Positions 18,149 through 29,300 of a stretch of 64,000 nt of DNA are shown piece by piece. The DNA is taken from NCBI GenBank assembly GCA_016218915.1, contig JACRCQ010000007.1, forward strand, positions 1 to 64,000. Direction: 5' to 3'. Both the position numbers and the translations under genes were made by a program. Numbering within the stretch: the first letter of the stretch is position 1; every line of letters starts with the position of its first letter. Under the pieces are notes generated by a model. It saw nothing but the letters and a program-made list of their open reading frames with translations. It ran no database searches and was not told the DNA's origin. The DNA is from Deltaproteobacteria bacterium. GTDB lineage: Bacteria > Myxococcota_A > Polyangia > Polyangiales > Polyangiaceae.

Positions 18149-19569
18149 GCCGGACGCGCAAGCCCGGGCTGCGGCGCTTCGCCACTGGCGTGGCTCCGCT
18201 CGATCAGCTCCTGGGCGGAGGACTGCCTGCGTATTCCGTGGTGATCCTCGCGGGCGAGCCTGGCACTGGCAAGACCATCCTCTCGCAGCAGATGCTCTTT
18301 GCCAACGCTGCGCAGGGACGCAAGGGGATGTACTTCACCACGGTTTCGGAGTCGCCGATCAAGGTAGCGCGCTACCAGTCGGAGTTCTCCTTCTTCGACC
18401 CGGACAAGTTCGGCGAATCCGTGGTCTACACCGATCTGGGCGAGATCATCCGGCGCCATCAGCTCGGCAATGCTGTGGAGATGATCGCCGAATCTCTCCG
18501 GCAGCACCAACCCGCCCTGGTCGTGATCGATTCCTTCCGGGCGATTCACGATCTGTCTCCCTCGCCCAAGGAGATGCGCACATTCTCCTATGACCTTGCG
18601 GTGGAGCTGTCAGCGATCCAGACCACCACGATCCTGATCGGTGAATACACCACAGATGAGATCGGCACGGCGCCAGAGTTCGCGGTAGCCGACGGCATCA
18701 TCTGGATGACTCTGCACCGAACCGATCCAGGTGGGTCGCGCTCCCTGCAGATCCTGAAGATGCGCGGCGCAGCTCCGCCGATCACGCCGTTCAGCTTTGA
18801 CATCAGCCGCGATGGGCTCACCATTCATGCCCTGATTGCCAAGCCTGGCAGCGACGAGCTGCCGCCGACCGGGCAAAGAGAGCCGGCACAGACCGGCGTG
18901 TCAGGCCTCGACGAGCTGCTCCGCGGCGGCATCCCGTCCGGCGCACCGGTGCTGATCTCGGGTGAAGCCGGCACAGGCAAGTCCACGCTCGGAATGCAAT
19001 TCCTTCATCACGGCGCTGCGGCTCTGGGCGAGGTCGGCCTGTACTTCTCCTACGAGGAGCAGCCCCCGCAGCTCATCGCCAATGCTCGCAAGTTCGGATG
19101 GGATCTCGTGCCGTTGATTCAGCAGAGCCTGGTCCAGATCCATCACACGCCGCTATCGCACGTGAACCTCGACGCCGAGAATCTCCGCGTGCAGGACCTT
19201 TTGGCCAAAACCGGCGCCAAGCGCGTGTTCATCGACTCGCTCACCATGATGGGCCACGCGATCCTCAAGCCCGAGGCGCTCCGAAGCCACGTGTTCAGCC
19301 TCACGCGCGTGCTGCGGGCCTCGGGTGCCACGGCCCTGGTCACCACGGATCCCCCGGCTGGCTCTGGGTTGATCAGCCGGTTCGGGGTCGAGGAGTCGAT
19401 CCTGGACGGGGTCATTCTGCTGCGCAATGTCAAGGTTGCCCGTGACCGCAAGCGACAGATCGAGGTCTACAAGATGCGAGGCGTGGCGCACGCGACCGGC
19501 GAGCACTTGATGCGCATCACCTCCAAGGGAATGCAGGTCTTCCCGCGCTGCGAGGAGGTGGGGCTATGA
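18145..19569 (+). CDS. Two-domain KaiC-like ATPase
   Basis: GEPGTGKTI and GEAGTGKST; VAPLDQLLGGGLP and VSGLDELLRGGIPSG; LYFSYEEQPPQLIANARKFGWDL. Confidence 0.9.
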   Translation: MSRTRKPGLRRFATGVAPLDQLLGGGLPAYSVVILAGEPGTGKTILSQQMLFANAAQGRKGMYFTTVSESPIKVARYQSEFSFFDPDKFGESVVYTDLGEIIRRHQLGNAVEMIAESLRQHQPALVVIDSFRAIHDLSPSPKEMRTFSYDLAVELSAIQTTTILIGEYTTDEIGTAPEFAVADGIIWMTLHRTDPGGSRSLQILKMRGAAPPITPFSFDISRDGLTIHALIAKPGSDELPPTGQREPAQTGVSGLDELLRGGIPSGAPVLISGEAGTGKSTLGMQFLHHGAAALGEVGLYFSYEEQPPQLIANARKFGWDLVPLIQQSLVQIHHTPLSHVNLDAENLRVQDLLAKTGAKRVFIDSLTMMGHAILKPEALRSHVFSLTRVLRASGATALVTTDPPAGSGLISRFGVEESILDGVILLRNVKVARDRKRQIEVYKMRGVAHATGEHLMRITSKGMQVFPRCEEVGL

Positions 19570-20330
19570 AGGGCAGGCATCTTCCACGAGCTACCAAGGC
19601 CGGGACCGCGCCCTACGGGGCAGCTGGAGCGCCCTGCTGGATCGGAGTCCCTGGCATCGACGAGCTGCTTCCGGATGGAGTCCGGTACGGCAACCAGATC
19701 ATGTGCATGGGCGACACGGGCATTGGCAAGACCGTGCTTGCGGCGCAGTTCCTGTACGAGGGTCTGCTCGTGGGCGACCGGTGCATCTACGTCGCATGCG
19801 ACGAATCGCCGGAGAGCATGCGGATGAACATGGCGGGCCTGCGAATCGGCACGCTCGCCTATGAGAGGGCGAATCGTCTGATGTTTCTCGATGCCTATGG
19901 CCGGGAGCGATCCACCGAGCCGTTCTCCGTCTCCTCGCCCAATGACCTCGACGAGTACTTTGCCAGCGAGCGTCTCGCGATCAAGCATGTAGGCACGGAC
20001 CGGCCCGTACGGCTGGTGGTCGACTCACTGTCCACCATCTTCGGCACTGCGGATCGGAGCGCCATCCTGGCGTTCAATCGCATCCGGCTGCGGTTCTTGA
20101 CAGCCCACGGCGTGCTGACGCTCGACAACTACGTAACCGGCCTGCTGGACGATCAGACTCTTGCCGGGCTCTCCCATGCCTATCCGCTGATCCTCAAGTT
20201 CAGCTATCACGAGTCCAACGGAGACATGCAGCGGGTCCTGCAGCTCGGCAAGCTGCGCAGCGGCATGTTCAGCGGGCAGAAGCGCAACTTCCGCATCGAC
20301 AAACGCGTGGGCATCGTGGCCCAGGGCTGA
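19566..20330 (+). CDS. Single-domain KaiC/RAD55-like ATPase
   Basis: GVPGIDELLPDGVRYGNQIMCMGDTGIGKTVLAAQFLYEGLLVGDRCIYVACDESPESM. Confidence 0.85.
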   Translation: MKGRHLPRATKAGTAPYGAAGAPCWIGVPGIDELLPDGVRYGNQIMCMGDTGIGKTVLAAQFLYEGLLVGDRCIYVACDESPESMRMNMAGLRIGTLAYERANRLMFLDAYGRERSTEPFSVSSPNDLDEYFASERLAIKHVGTDRPVRLVVDSLSTIFGTADRSAILAFNRIRLRFLTAHGVLTLDNYVTGLLDDQTLAGLSHAYPLILKFSYHESNGDMQRVLQLGKLRSGMFSGQKRNFRIDKRVGIVAQG

Positions 20331-20347
20331 GCCGAAAGGAGCACTGC

Positions 20348-20908
20348 ATGCCGGTAGCCAGCAAGAGATCCCGCAGGCCTGACCCTGGAATCCAGGACAT
20401 CCTCAGCGCCGAGGCTGGACAGCTCAAGGTCGGCACCGCCCGCGCCATGGTCATGACCGAGACCGCCTTCAACGTGCTGCAGCAGGTCATCAGCGAGCAG
20501 ACGCCCGAATTCCTGGTCTACGGCTTCTACGAGATGGGCTACCGCGTAGGGCTGGACATCGCCGCATCGAGTGCTCTGGAGGCGGACGCTCCGGAGGACG
20601 CGTTCCGCGTCTGCGTGGATACCTATCGAAAATCCGGGTACGGAGAGGTCGAGGTCGTGGAGTTCGACATCCGCGAGCCGAGCGCGCGGCTGCGTGGCAC
20701 GAACCTGCTGGAAGCCGCGGCCGCTCGTGGCGGCAGCATGGTCCGATCGCCCCGGGCGATATGCCACTACAGCCGGGGCATGTTCGCAGGCCTCTTCTCC
20801 CGAATCCTCGGCAAGGAAGTGGTCTGCGAAGAGCTTGCCTGCGAGTACCGCAACGACCCCTGCTGCGAGTTCACCGTGCTCGCCTTTGGCGGCCAGCCCA
20901 CCGGCTGA
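20348..20908 (+). CDS. V4R (4-vinyl-reductase-type) domain protein
   Basis: HYSRGMFAGLFSRILGKEVVCEELACEYRNDPCCEFTV. Confidence 0.8.
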   Translation: MPVASKRSRRPDPGIQDILSAEAGQLKVGTARAMVMTETAFNVLQQVISEQTPEFLVYGFYEMGYRVGLDIAASSALEADAPEDAFRVCVDTYRKSGYGEVEVVEFDIREPSARLRGTNLLEAAAARGGSMVRSPRAICHYSRGMFAGLFSRILGKEVVCEELACEYRNDPCCEFTVLAFGGQPTG

Positions 20909-21055
20909 GCAGCCTGAACGCACAAGGCGCGCGCATCATTCTGATGGGTTCGAGGCGCCAACCGGACCCGCACGGGCGAATTGCCGCCGAACGCGCTCTG
21001 CAGACGGCTGGCCCGGTTCCTGCTCACGGCTCACCATGCCCCCACAAAGGGACCC

Positions 21056-22456
21056 ATGACCATCTCGTGCAATCAGCCGCTCGACCTTCCTGCCATGGCA
21101 CGGGAAGGCGACGTCATTGCCGAGAAGTACCGCGTCGACCGCGTCATTGGCGAAGGCGGGATGGCCTTCGTGCTCGCCGCCCGCCACCTGCAGCTCGACC
21201 GAGTCGTTGCGCTCAAGATCCTCAAGCCCGAGCTGTTCTCGAGCCCCGGCGCAGTCGAGCGCTTCGCACGCGAGGCACGGTCGGTCGCAGGCCTGTCCAG
21301 CGAGCATGTTGCCAGGGTGCTGGACGTCGGCACCTTGGACAGCGGCGTTCCTTTCCTGGTCATGGAGCACCTGCAGGGCTTGGACCTCGGGTTCGTGCTC
21401 GACGCGCGTGGACGACTTCCGCTGGCCGAGGCGGTTGATCTCGTGCTGCAGGCCATTGACGCAATCGCAGAAGCGCACGCGCAGGGGATCGTGCACCGGG
21501 ACCTCAAGCCCGAGAACCTGTTTCTCACCCGGCGATCCGACGGCGCTCCGTTCATCAAGGTGCTGGACTTCGGAATTGCCACGGCTGCAGCAACGCAGGA
21601 GCAGCCAGAGACAAGCGTGACGCGGTCCAGCAGGACCTTCGGATCGCCCGCGTACATGTCGCCCGAGCAGATCCGCTCTGCCCATGACGTGGATGCGAGG
21701 TCGGACGTATGGGCGTTGGGCGTGATTCTCTACGAGCTGGTGTCAGGCAAGCGGCCCTTTGTCGCGGAATCCGATGCAGACACGTGCGCCATCGTGCTGC
21801 GCGACGAGCCGCCCGCGCTCGACGGGGTGTGCCCGGAGCTTCCCGCTGACTTCGTGTCCATCGTCCATCAATGCCTTGACAAGGACCCTGGCCTGCGCAT
21901 CGCCGACGTCGCCAGGCTCGCCAGCGCGATTGCGCCTTTTGGCTCGGCCTCTGCCCTCGAATCCGCAGAGAGAGTCCGCGCAATCCTCGATAGCGGCTCT
22001 CGCCCCTTTCGGCAGCTGCGCATCGTTGCGGGCAAGGAACGCAAGGTGTCGGGCAACGCAGTGACCGAGGACGGCAACCCTCGAGCCTCCGACGAGCTGC
22101 AAGGAGCGGCCAAGCCGTCACGAAGCAAGGCGGCGCTATTCGCAGCGGCAGCAGTCGGGCTGTTGACCCTGGCCATGGTGGGTATTCACGGCGCCAACCG
22201 CGGCATTGCCCGTGCAGCCACGACCTCCGGTGCCGCGCTCAGCCCAGGCCTGGCGTCCAGGGCCGCTGTGGAGACTTCTGGGTCGTATCGACCTGTACCG
22301 CTGCTGATCGCCGTGGCTGCCCCGGTGGGCAACGCGTCGGCAGCGCCGTCGCCCGAGCCGGTGACCCCAATCGTCTTGCTCTCGCGAATCCCCTCCTCCC
22401 CTGTCGCCGCGTCCCCCCCACGCAAGCGCCCTGATCTCTACGGCACCCGAAGGTAG
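21056..22456 (+). CDS. Ser/Thr protein kinase (Hanks type), membrane-anchored
   Basis: [50 protein letters not shown] helix [20 protein letters not shown]. Confidence 0.93.
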   Translation: MTISCNQPLDLPAMAREGDVIAEKYRVDRVIGEGGMAFVLAARHLQLDRVVALKILKPELFSSPGAVERFAREARSVAGLSSEHVARVLDVGTLDSGVPFLVMEHLQGLDLGFVLDARGRLPLAEAVDLVLQAIDAIAEAHAQGIVHRDLKPENLFLTRRSDGAPFIKVLDFGIATAAATQEQPETSVTRSSRTFGSPAYMSPEQIRSAHDVDARSDVWALGVILYELVSGKRPFVAESDADTCAIVLRDEPPALDGVCPELPADFVSIVHQCLDKDPGLRIADVARLASAIAPFGSASALESAERVRAILDSGSRPFRQLRIVAGKERKVSGNAVTEDGNPRASDELQGAAKPSRSKAALFAAAAVGLLTLAMVGIHGANRGIARAATTSGAALSPGLASRAAVETSGSYRPVPLLIAVAAPVGNASAAPSPEPVTPIVLLSRIPSSPVAASPPRKRPDLYGTRR

Positions 22457-22459
22457 GCG

Positions 22460-23446
22460 TTGCCCATGCGTGTTGGCCTTGGTTCCTGGACAGCGGCTTT
22501 TATCCTGGCCGAAGCGCTCATCGCGATGACACCGTGCACAGCGCACGCCCAGAGCCCAGGGGACAAGGCTGGCGCAGAGACGCTCTTCCAGGAAGCGCGG
22601 CAGCTCATCACAGCCGGCGATGTCGAGCAGGGGTGCAGGAAGCTCGCAGCCAGCCAACGCCTGGATCCTGCGATCGGCTCTCTGCTCAATCTTGGGGACT
22701 GCTACGACAAGCTGGGGCGCACAGCCAGTGCTTGGGCGAGCTTCCGAGAGGCGTCGGATCTCGCGCGCGCGGCAGGCGACGGTCCGCGCGAAGCGGAAGC
22801 GGCCCGTCGCGCTTCCGAGCTCACTCCCAAGCTGCTGCGCGTGCGCATCGTTTCCAGCACGCCAGCCCCACGGGGCATGGTCGTCAGTCGCGACGGTGTG
22901 GTGGTGGATGCTGCCATGCTCGGCTCCGCGATACCGGTGGATCCGGGCACGCACAGCGTAGAGGCAGCAGCTCCTGGCATGCAGTCGTGGCGTAGGGCCT
23001 TCTGGGTCGCAAAGCCCGGGCAGACCTTGGAAGTGACGCTGCCGCAGCTCACGCCGCTGCCCCCGGGTTCAGGCGCGGAGCCGGGTGCCAACGGATCCAT
23101 GCCCACCCAGCGTTGGGCAGCGCTCGTGGTCGGCGGAGCTGGCGCTCTGAGCATCGGGGTTGGAGCTGCATTCTGGCTCAAGAGCCGGTCGACGTGGCAA
23201 GACGCGCAGGCCCGCTGCCCTGGCAATGTCTGCCCGGACGCACGAGACGTGGAGCTCGAGCACGATGCACGCGCGCAGGCATCTGCGGCCAGCGTGGGGG
23301 TGGGCGTGGGCATTGTCGCATTGGGCGTCGGAACTGCGCTTTGGTTCACCACGCCCGTGGCGAGCAGAGCGTCGCGCGCCCCTGTGGGTGCAACGATGTC
23401 GATTGGCCCCTGGGGGAACGGCTTGATGCTGCGAGGCCAATACTGA
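22460..23446 (+). CDS. TPR/PEGA-like membrane protein
   Basis: ETLFQEARQLITAGDVEQGCRKLAASQRLDPAIGSLLNLGDCYDKLGR..; C-terminal TM segments. Confidence 0.65.
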   Translation: MPMRVGLGSWTAAFILAEALIAMTPCTAHAQSPGDKAGAETLFQEARQLITAGDVEQGCRKLAASQRLDPAIGSLLNLGDCYDKLGRTASAWASFREASDLARAAGDGPREAEAARRASELTPKLLRVRIVSSTPAPRGMVVSRDGVVVDAAMLGSAIPVDPGTHSVEAAAPGMQSWRRAFWVAKPGQTLEVTLPQLTPLPPGSGAEPGANGSMPTQRWAALVVGGAGALSIGVGAAFWLKSRSTWQDAQARCPGNVCPDARDVELEHDARAQASAASVGVGVGIVALGVGTALWFTTPVASRASRAPVGATMSIGPWGNGLMLRGQY

Positions 23447-23946
23447 TGCGCGCCAGCTACTTCCAAAAAGCTCTCGCAGGGATGGGCCTGGCAGCAGCAC
23501 TGGGGCCCTTCGTGCTTTCCTGTGCGAGCGTCGTGGGGATCGAAACGCTCACAGCAGCGCCACAGGACGGCGCCGTGGCTTCACCATCGGACAGCGCATG
23601 TCCGAAGGCTCCGCCCGCAGCCCATCCGTGCGCTGCACCTGAGGAATGCCTGTACAGCTGCATGTCGCCGCATGGCCAATTCGCCTATGCTGTCTGTCTT
23701 TCCGGTACGTGGAATACGACCACGCTCGCCTGTGGAACCGTGCACTGCGGAATGTCGGTCTGTGAAACCCCCGGCAAGCTGTGCATGAGGAGAGGCAAGC
23801 ACGAAGAGTCGTGCGTTCCCAATCCCTGTCGCGGCCCGTCGATGCACGCCGATTGCGCATGTGCAGCCGCGCTGTGCGAGGGAGAATCCCCGGACTGCAA
23901 TAGCGAAGAAACGGGGGCATTCGTGGTGACGTGCGATGGGGGCTGA
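23446..23946 (+). CDS. Cys-rich lipoprotein, hypothetical
   Basis: ATG overlaps upstream stop; signal peptide PFVLSC. Confidence 0.55.
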   Translation: MRASYFQKALAGMGLAAALGPFVLSCASVVGIETLTAAPQDGAVASPSDSACPKAPPAAHPCAAPEECLYSCMSPHGQFAYAVCLSGTWNTTTLACGTVHCGMSVCETPGKLCMRRGKHEESCVPNPCRGPSMHADCACAAALCEGESPDCNSEETGAFVVTCDGG

Positions 23947-24051
23947 GTCCCCGCTAGGTCGCCTGATCGACTCGTAGGCGGATCCCGGAGAACTAGGACT
24001 GCGTGCCCGAAGTGCATCGCGGGATCATTGGCGACCACCGCCTTCCGCCGA

Positions 24052-24137
24052 CCGTAGCGACACGGCACCGCCATGCCTGCGTTGGGCACGGCATGCCGTG
24101 CCCAACGCAGGCACGCCGTGGCGTGCCGCTACCGGGA
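24052..24137. repeat. Large imperfect inverted repeat containing a 40-bp perfect palindrome (24074-24113)
   Basis: TGCCTGCGTTGGGCACGGCA|TGCCGTGCCCAACGCAGGCA; convergent intergenic region. Confidence 0.9.
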
Positions 24138-24253
24138 CCCACGCGCCCGGTGCCTTGCGCGGCTGGGTTGCGCCGGGTCCCGCATTCCGTGTTCGCGTTG
24201 GCATTCCCCCTGTTGCCTATTGCTAGTTGTCCTGTGACCTAGCGGATCCTTGC

Positions 24254-25894
24254 TCAAGAATCCAGCAGCCCGCCCGCGCCGTAGGCCTTGAGCTTTCGGT
24301 ACAGCGTCGCTGACCCGATCTTCAGCTGCTTGGCTGTGTGGGTATGATTCCCTCCGTTCAGCTCCAGCGCCGCAAGGATGTACTCCTTTTCGATGTCGCC
24401 GAGCGGGCGCACGCTTCCCTGCGCTGCGATGCGCGAAGGACGCGCGTTTCGGATCTCCTCGGGCAGGTCGTCGAGCTCCACGCGCGCGCCGCGCGCCAGG
24501 GCGACCACGTGCTCCATCGCGTTCTCCAGCTCGCGCACGTTGCCTGGCCAATCATAGCGCAGGAGCTGATCCGCTGCTTCTGGCGCCAGGCCCACGAGCT
24601 TGCACTGGGTCCGCGCTGTCGCGTCTGCCAGCAGCGCCCGCGCCAGCGGCAGGATGTCGTCCCTGCGATCCCGCAGCGGTGGAACGAGCAGCTCCACGAC
24701 CTTGAGGCGGTAATACAGGTCCTGTCGGAACGTGCCGTCCAGAACGCCTTGGCCGAGGTCGCGGTTCGTGACAGCCACGACGCGGACATCGACGCTTCGG
24801 CTCTTGCTCTCGCCCACGCGGCGGATGTCCCGCTCCTGCAACGCCCGAAGGAGCTTGACCTGCATGCCGGGTGAGACCTCGCCCACCTCGTCGAGCAGGA
24901 GCGTGCCGTTGTTGGCAGCCTCGAACAGGCCCGGACGATCCTGCATCGCGCCGGTGAACGCCCCGCGCGCGTGTCCGAACAGCTCGCTTTCCAGGAGCGT
25001 CTCCGTGATGGCGCCGCAGTTGACCGCCACGAAGGGGCCGGCCGCCCGCGCGGACTCGTCGTGAACGAGCCGAGCGATACGCTCCTTGCCTGACCCGCTT
25101 TCGCCGGTGATCAGCACGGTGGAGTCGACTCGAGCCACGCGACGCGCCAGGTCCACGACCTGCAGCATCGAGGCGCTCTTTGCGACAATCCCTGCGGGCT
25201 CCAGGACCGTGGGAGCAACGCACACCAGCGCCCGGCGGTGCTCACGGAGCTTTCGCTCGGCGAGCTTGAGCGTGTCGATGACCTGGCGCAGGGAAATGTC
25301 GAGGCTCGCACGGAGGCGCTTCCGATCGAAGAACCGAAGCTCCTCGGCGCGCTTGTCCCCCCACTCGTCGCGGGTTCGCCCGATCAGGTGGCAAGCCGCA
25401 TCGCCCTTGCCCAGGCACCGATCCTCCAGGACATAGAGCTCCTTGCCGCTGCTCTTGCTGTGGTAGCCGCTGATGAGGCCGGAAACCGTCCAGCAGACAG
25501 GCTCGTCCGCCGGGCCGAAGTGCAGCAGATGCTGCTCCGCCTCGTACGAGGCAACGAGCGTCACGCCCTCCTTGGACAGCGGGCTGCCGTCCCCTGGCTC
25601 CACCTTGAAGAGGCCTTCCAGGGCGTAGATGCGAGCAGCACGACGCCAGTGCTCGGAGCCGTCGTGGTTGGACTCGGAAGCCATCGCTTCGGCCATGCGC
25701 CAACCTTGCGCAAAGCCGAACTGGGTGAGCACCGATCGGGCAGCGACCGTGCCGAAGTTGTCGACAAGGTACTTTCGCAAGATCCCCATCGCCACCGCGT
25801 CGAGCAGCAGCGCACGCTGGCCCGCGAAGCGGATTGTGCCGCCCGCCGGGTCGAGCTCCAGGAGCTCGTGGTGATCCAGGTCCTCTGCCCGCAT
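24254..25894 (-). CDS. Sigma54-dependent regulator with XylR-N and V4R sensory domains
   Basis: [26 protein letters not shown] motif, ARIYALEG / [23 protein letters not shown]4R region, C-terminal Fis-type HTH. Confidence 0.92.
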   Translation of the reverse strand: MRAEDLDHHELLELDPAGGTIRFAGQRALLLDAVAMGILRKYLVDNFGTVAARSVLTQFGFAQGWRMAEAMASESNHDGSEHWRRAARIYALEGLFKVEPGDGSPLSKEGVTLVASYEAEQHLLHFGPADEPVCWTVSGLISGYHSKSSGKELYVLEDRCLGKGDAACHLIGRTRDEWGDKRAEELRFFDRKRLRASLDISLRQVIDTLKLAERKLREHRRALVCVAPTVLEPAGIVAKSASMLQVVDLARRVARVDSTVLITGESGSGKERIARLVHDESARAAGPFVAVNCGAITETLLESELFGHARGAFTGAMQDRPGLFEAANNGTLLLDEVGEVSPGMQVKLLRALQERDIRRVGESKSRSVDVRVVAVTNRDLGQGVLDGTFRQDLYYRLKVVELLVPPLRDRRDDILPLARALLADATARTQCKLVGLAPEAADQLLRYDWPGNVRELENAMEHVVALARGARVELDDLPEEIRNARPSRIAAQGSVRPLGDIEKEYILAALELNGGNHTHTAKQLKIGSATLYRKLKAYGAGGLLDS

Positions 25895-26369
25895 CGTGCT
25901 CCTTCGATCTGAGAGAGCGTCTCTTTCAATTTGATTGTACCCGACCCCGGCCGCGGCAAGTCCATGAAGTGCAGTGCGGCGAAGAAAGGAGTCCGAGGAC
26001 GGCAGACGCTGGTGCCCGCGCGCTAGGACGGAATCGGTCGTCGGGTCCCAGGCTCTGGACATTGCACAGCTTTCGCCACGTTCGAGTGCCTGGACGCTCC
26101 CAGTCATTCCGCGAGAATCTTGTTTGAGAATTCCTCGCTGGACACTTCTGACCTCGCGCTGACGCCGCTTGTCCGCGTAGTCGGCATTTGCCTCTCACCC
26201 GTGTCACGCTCGCGCAACGGTGTTCTCGCGGCGCGACGCTTGCACTGCGATGTCGTCCTCGCGAGCTGGCGTGCACGCGTCGACGCTGGGGCAATGCCCG
26301 TACAGGTCCTTTTCGGGACGAGTGCGGCCGCGGCTCGAATTCACTGCAGCAAGAAAGGGTTCGCTTACG

Positions 26370-29300
26370 ATGGCAGCGGTTGCCGAGATTGCTTCTACCA
26401 CCACGGTGGTCGGTGTGGGCGCATCGGCCGGCGGAATCGAGGCGCTTCGCCTCCTGTTCCAGCAAATGCCGATCGACACCGCGATGGCCTTTGTGGTCGT
26501 CCAGCATCTGCTCCCGTCCCACGCCAGCATGCTGCGCGACACGATCGCGGCTGTGACCCGTCTTCCGGTAGTCGAAGCGACCGACCGTATGATCGTGGAG
26601 CCGGATCATGTCTACGTGATCACGCCCAACGTCGAGCTTCGACTGCTCCGGGGTGCGCTCGAGCTGAGCCCCCGCCGCGACGGCGTCAAACGGCACTTGC
26701 CCATTGACCTGCTGTTCCAGTCGCTTGCGACCGAGCTGGGTGCGCGGGCCATTGGAGTGGTTCTATCAGGCACGGGGAGCGACGGCACCGAGGGCCTGAA
26801 AGCCATCAAGGACAAGGATGGGATCACCATGGCGCAGACGCCGCAGTCTGCGCAATTCCCCGGTATGCCGGAGAGCGCCCTTGCATCCGGCGCGGTGGAC
26901 TATGAGCTAGCGCCGGAAGCGATGGCCGTGGAGCTGGCTCGGCTTGCCAAGGATCCGCACTTCAACGGGGCGATGGAACCTGCTGTGGAGCCTGCGGACG
27001 ACGAGAGCTACGCAACCATTCTCCAGATGCTGCACGAGGCTTCAGGAACCGACTTCTCCGGCTACCGGAGCACGACGCTCGCCCGACGGATCGCCCGTCG
27101 CATGGCCATATGCGGCGTGGTCGAGCTCCCGAGCTATGCGGACCGTCTGCGCCACGACCCGGGCGAATGCAAGCTCCTGGCCGAAGACATCCTCGTGCAT
27201 GTCACCGCGTTCTTTCGGGATCCCGAGGTCTTCGACGCGTTCAAGCAGCACGTCTTCCCCGCGATCACCGCTTCCAAGAAGCCAGGGGACGTGATCAAGA
27301 TCTGGATCCCGGGGTGCTCCACAGGCGAAGAGGTCTACTCCACAGCCATCGCGCTTCTGGAGTTTCTCGACGACACCTCGTCCGACTTCAACGTTCAGAT
27401 CTTTGCCACCGATCTCAGTGCGCCTGCGATCGACAGGGCTCGCGCTGGGCAGTACAGCGCAGACAGCCTTCGCGACTTGGGAGCTGAGCGCCTCCAGCGG
27501 TTCTTCACGGCGAGCGAGCGTGGCTATCGGATCAGCAGACGCGTCCGCGACCTCTGCGTATTCGTGGTCCACGATGTGACGCGCGATCCGCCGTTCGCAG
27601 CGCTGGACCTGATCAGCTTCCGCAACGTTCTCATCTACCTCGGCCCGGAGCTGCAGAAGCGGGTCCTTCCCATGTTCCACGCGTGCCTGAACTCGCCAGG
27701 CTTCCTGTCGCTGGGACGCAACGAGGGGGTGTTCGGCTTCCGCGAGCTGTTCGCTCCGATCAGCGGCGACCGTCGCATCTTCTCCAAGACCGGCGAGAGC
27801 AGCCGCAAGACCTATACCATGTCCCATTCGCGCCCTGGAATCAGGGTTCCTTCAGGCGCGTTCGGGGTCCCCTCGCAGCGGCCTCGACCGGTGGCAGACG
27901 CAGTACGGCAGGTCGACCACATCCTTCTCGATCGCTACGCCCCGCCTGGCGTCATCGTCAACGACAAGCTCGAGGTCGTGCAGTTCCGAGGCCGCACCGG
28001 GCGCTTCCTGGAGTCTCCTCAGGGCCACCCGCAGACCGAAGTGCTCAAGATGGCGCGAGATGGGCTGCTCATGGAGCTTCGGCCCCTTCTGGACGAAGCG
28101 ATTCGCACAGGCGCGGCTGCGCGCAAAGAAGGTATTCGGATTGAGCAGGATGCAGGCGAAGTCACGGTCACGGTCGAGGTCTTGCCTTTGCCGAAGCTCT
28201 TGGACGCGAGCCAGAAGCACTACCTGGTCTTGTTCGAGAGCGCGCAGGAAGTCGTGGCGGTCCACCCGCCGCTCCCCCTTGCAGACCTGTCCGGCGTCGA
28301 GCACCAGGAGCTGGCTCGGACCAGGCAGGAGTTGGGGGGAATGCGGCAGTTCGTGCAATCGCTCACAGAGGAGTACCAGCGGGCCGATGACGATCTCGCT
28401 GCTGCCAACGAGGAGCTGGTTGCCTCCAACGAGGAGCTTCAGAGCACCAACGAGGAGCTGGAGAGCGCCAAGGAGGAGCTTCAGGCGGCCAACGAAGAGC
28501 TGTCCACGCTCAACGACGAGCTGCGCTCGCGCAACAAGGAGCTCGACCAGAGCGCGTCCGACCTCGTCAATGTGCAGGACAGCGCAGGCATCCCGCTCGT
28601 CATCGTCGACGCGAGCAGGAAGGTCCGCCGCTACACCCCGCTCGCGGTGGACATGTTCCACATCCTGCCGTCCGACATCGACCGACCCATCTCCGAGATC
28701 AAGCCCAGAATCACCGTGGGCGACCTGGATCAACGGATCAGCCTCGTCATCCAGGACGGGGTGGCGCGCGAGTGGGAGGTGCAGGACCGCGACGGCCACT
28801 GGCAGCGCCTGCAGATTCATCCCTACCGCTCTGCGGACGGGCATGTGGATGGAGCGGTCATCTCGCTGGTGGAGATCGATCAGCTCAAGCGGGCCGTGGC
28901 CGAGGCAGAGCGCGCGAGCAGGGCCAAGGACATGTTCCTGGCGACGCTTTCGCACGAGCTGCGCACGCCGCTCGGAGCGATCCTTTTGCAGGCCCAGCTC
29001 CTGCAAGGATCGAGCGACAAGAAGACACTCGACGTGAGCGCTGCGATCGCCCGCGCTGTCAAGCTGCAGACCACGCTCATCGAGGATCTTCTCGACGTCT
29101 CGCGCATCACCGCGGACAAGCTCGTGCTCGATGTCCGGCCTGTCGAGCTGGCCGAGCTGGTGCGTGAGGCGGCGGAGCTGCAGCGCCCTGCCGCTGACAT
29201 CAAGAAGGTCCAACTCGAGCTGACGATTCCGGACGGAGTGGGCCAGGTGATGGGAGACTCGGTCCGCATCCAGCAGGTGGTGTTCAACCTGCTCAGCAAT

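Noticed and set aside
16022-20330. Cyanobacterial-type KaiABC clock
   Set aside because: No KaiA- or KaiB-like gene visible, and the two-domain proteins have a different distribution of catalytic residues.
24052-24137. IS element or transposon end
   Set aside because: No transposase ORF or target-site duplication seen; better described as a palindromic repeat or terminator.
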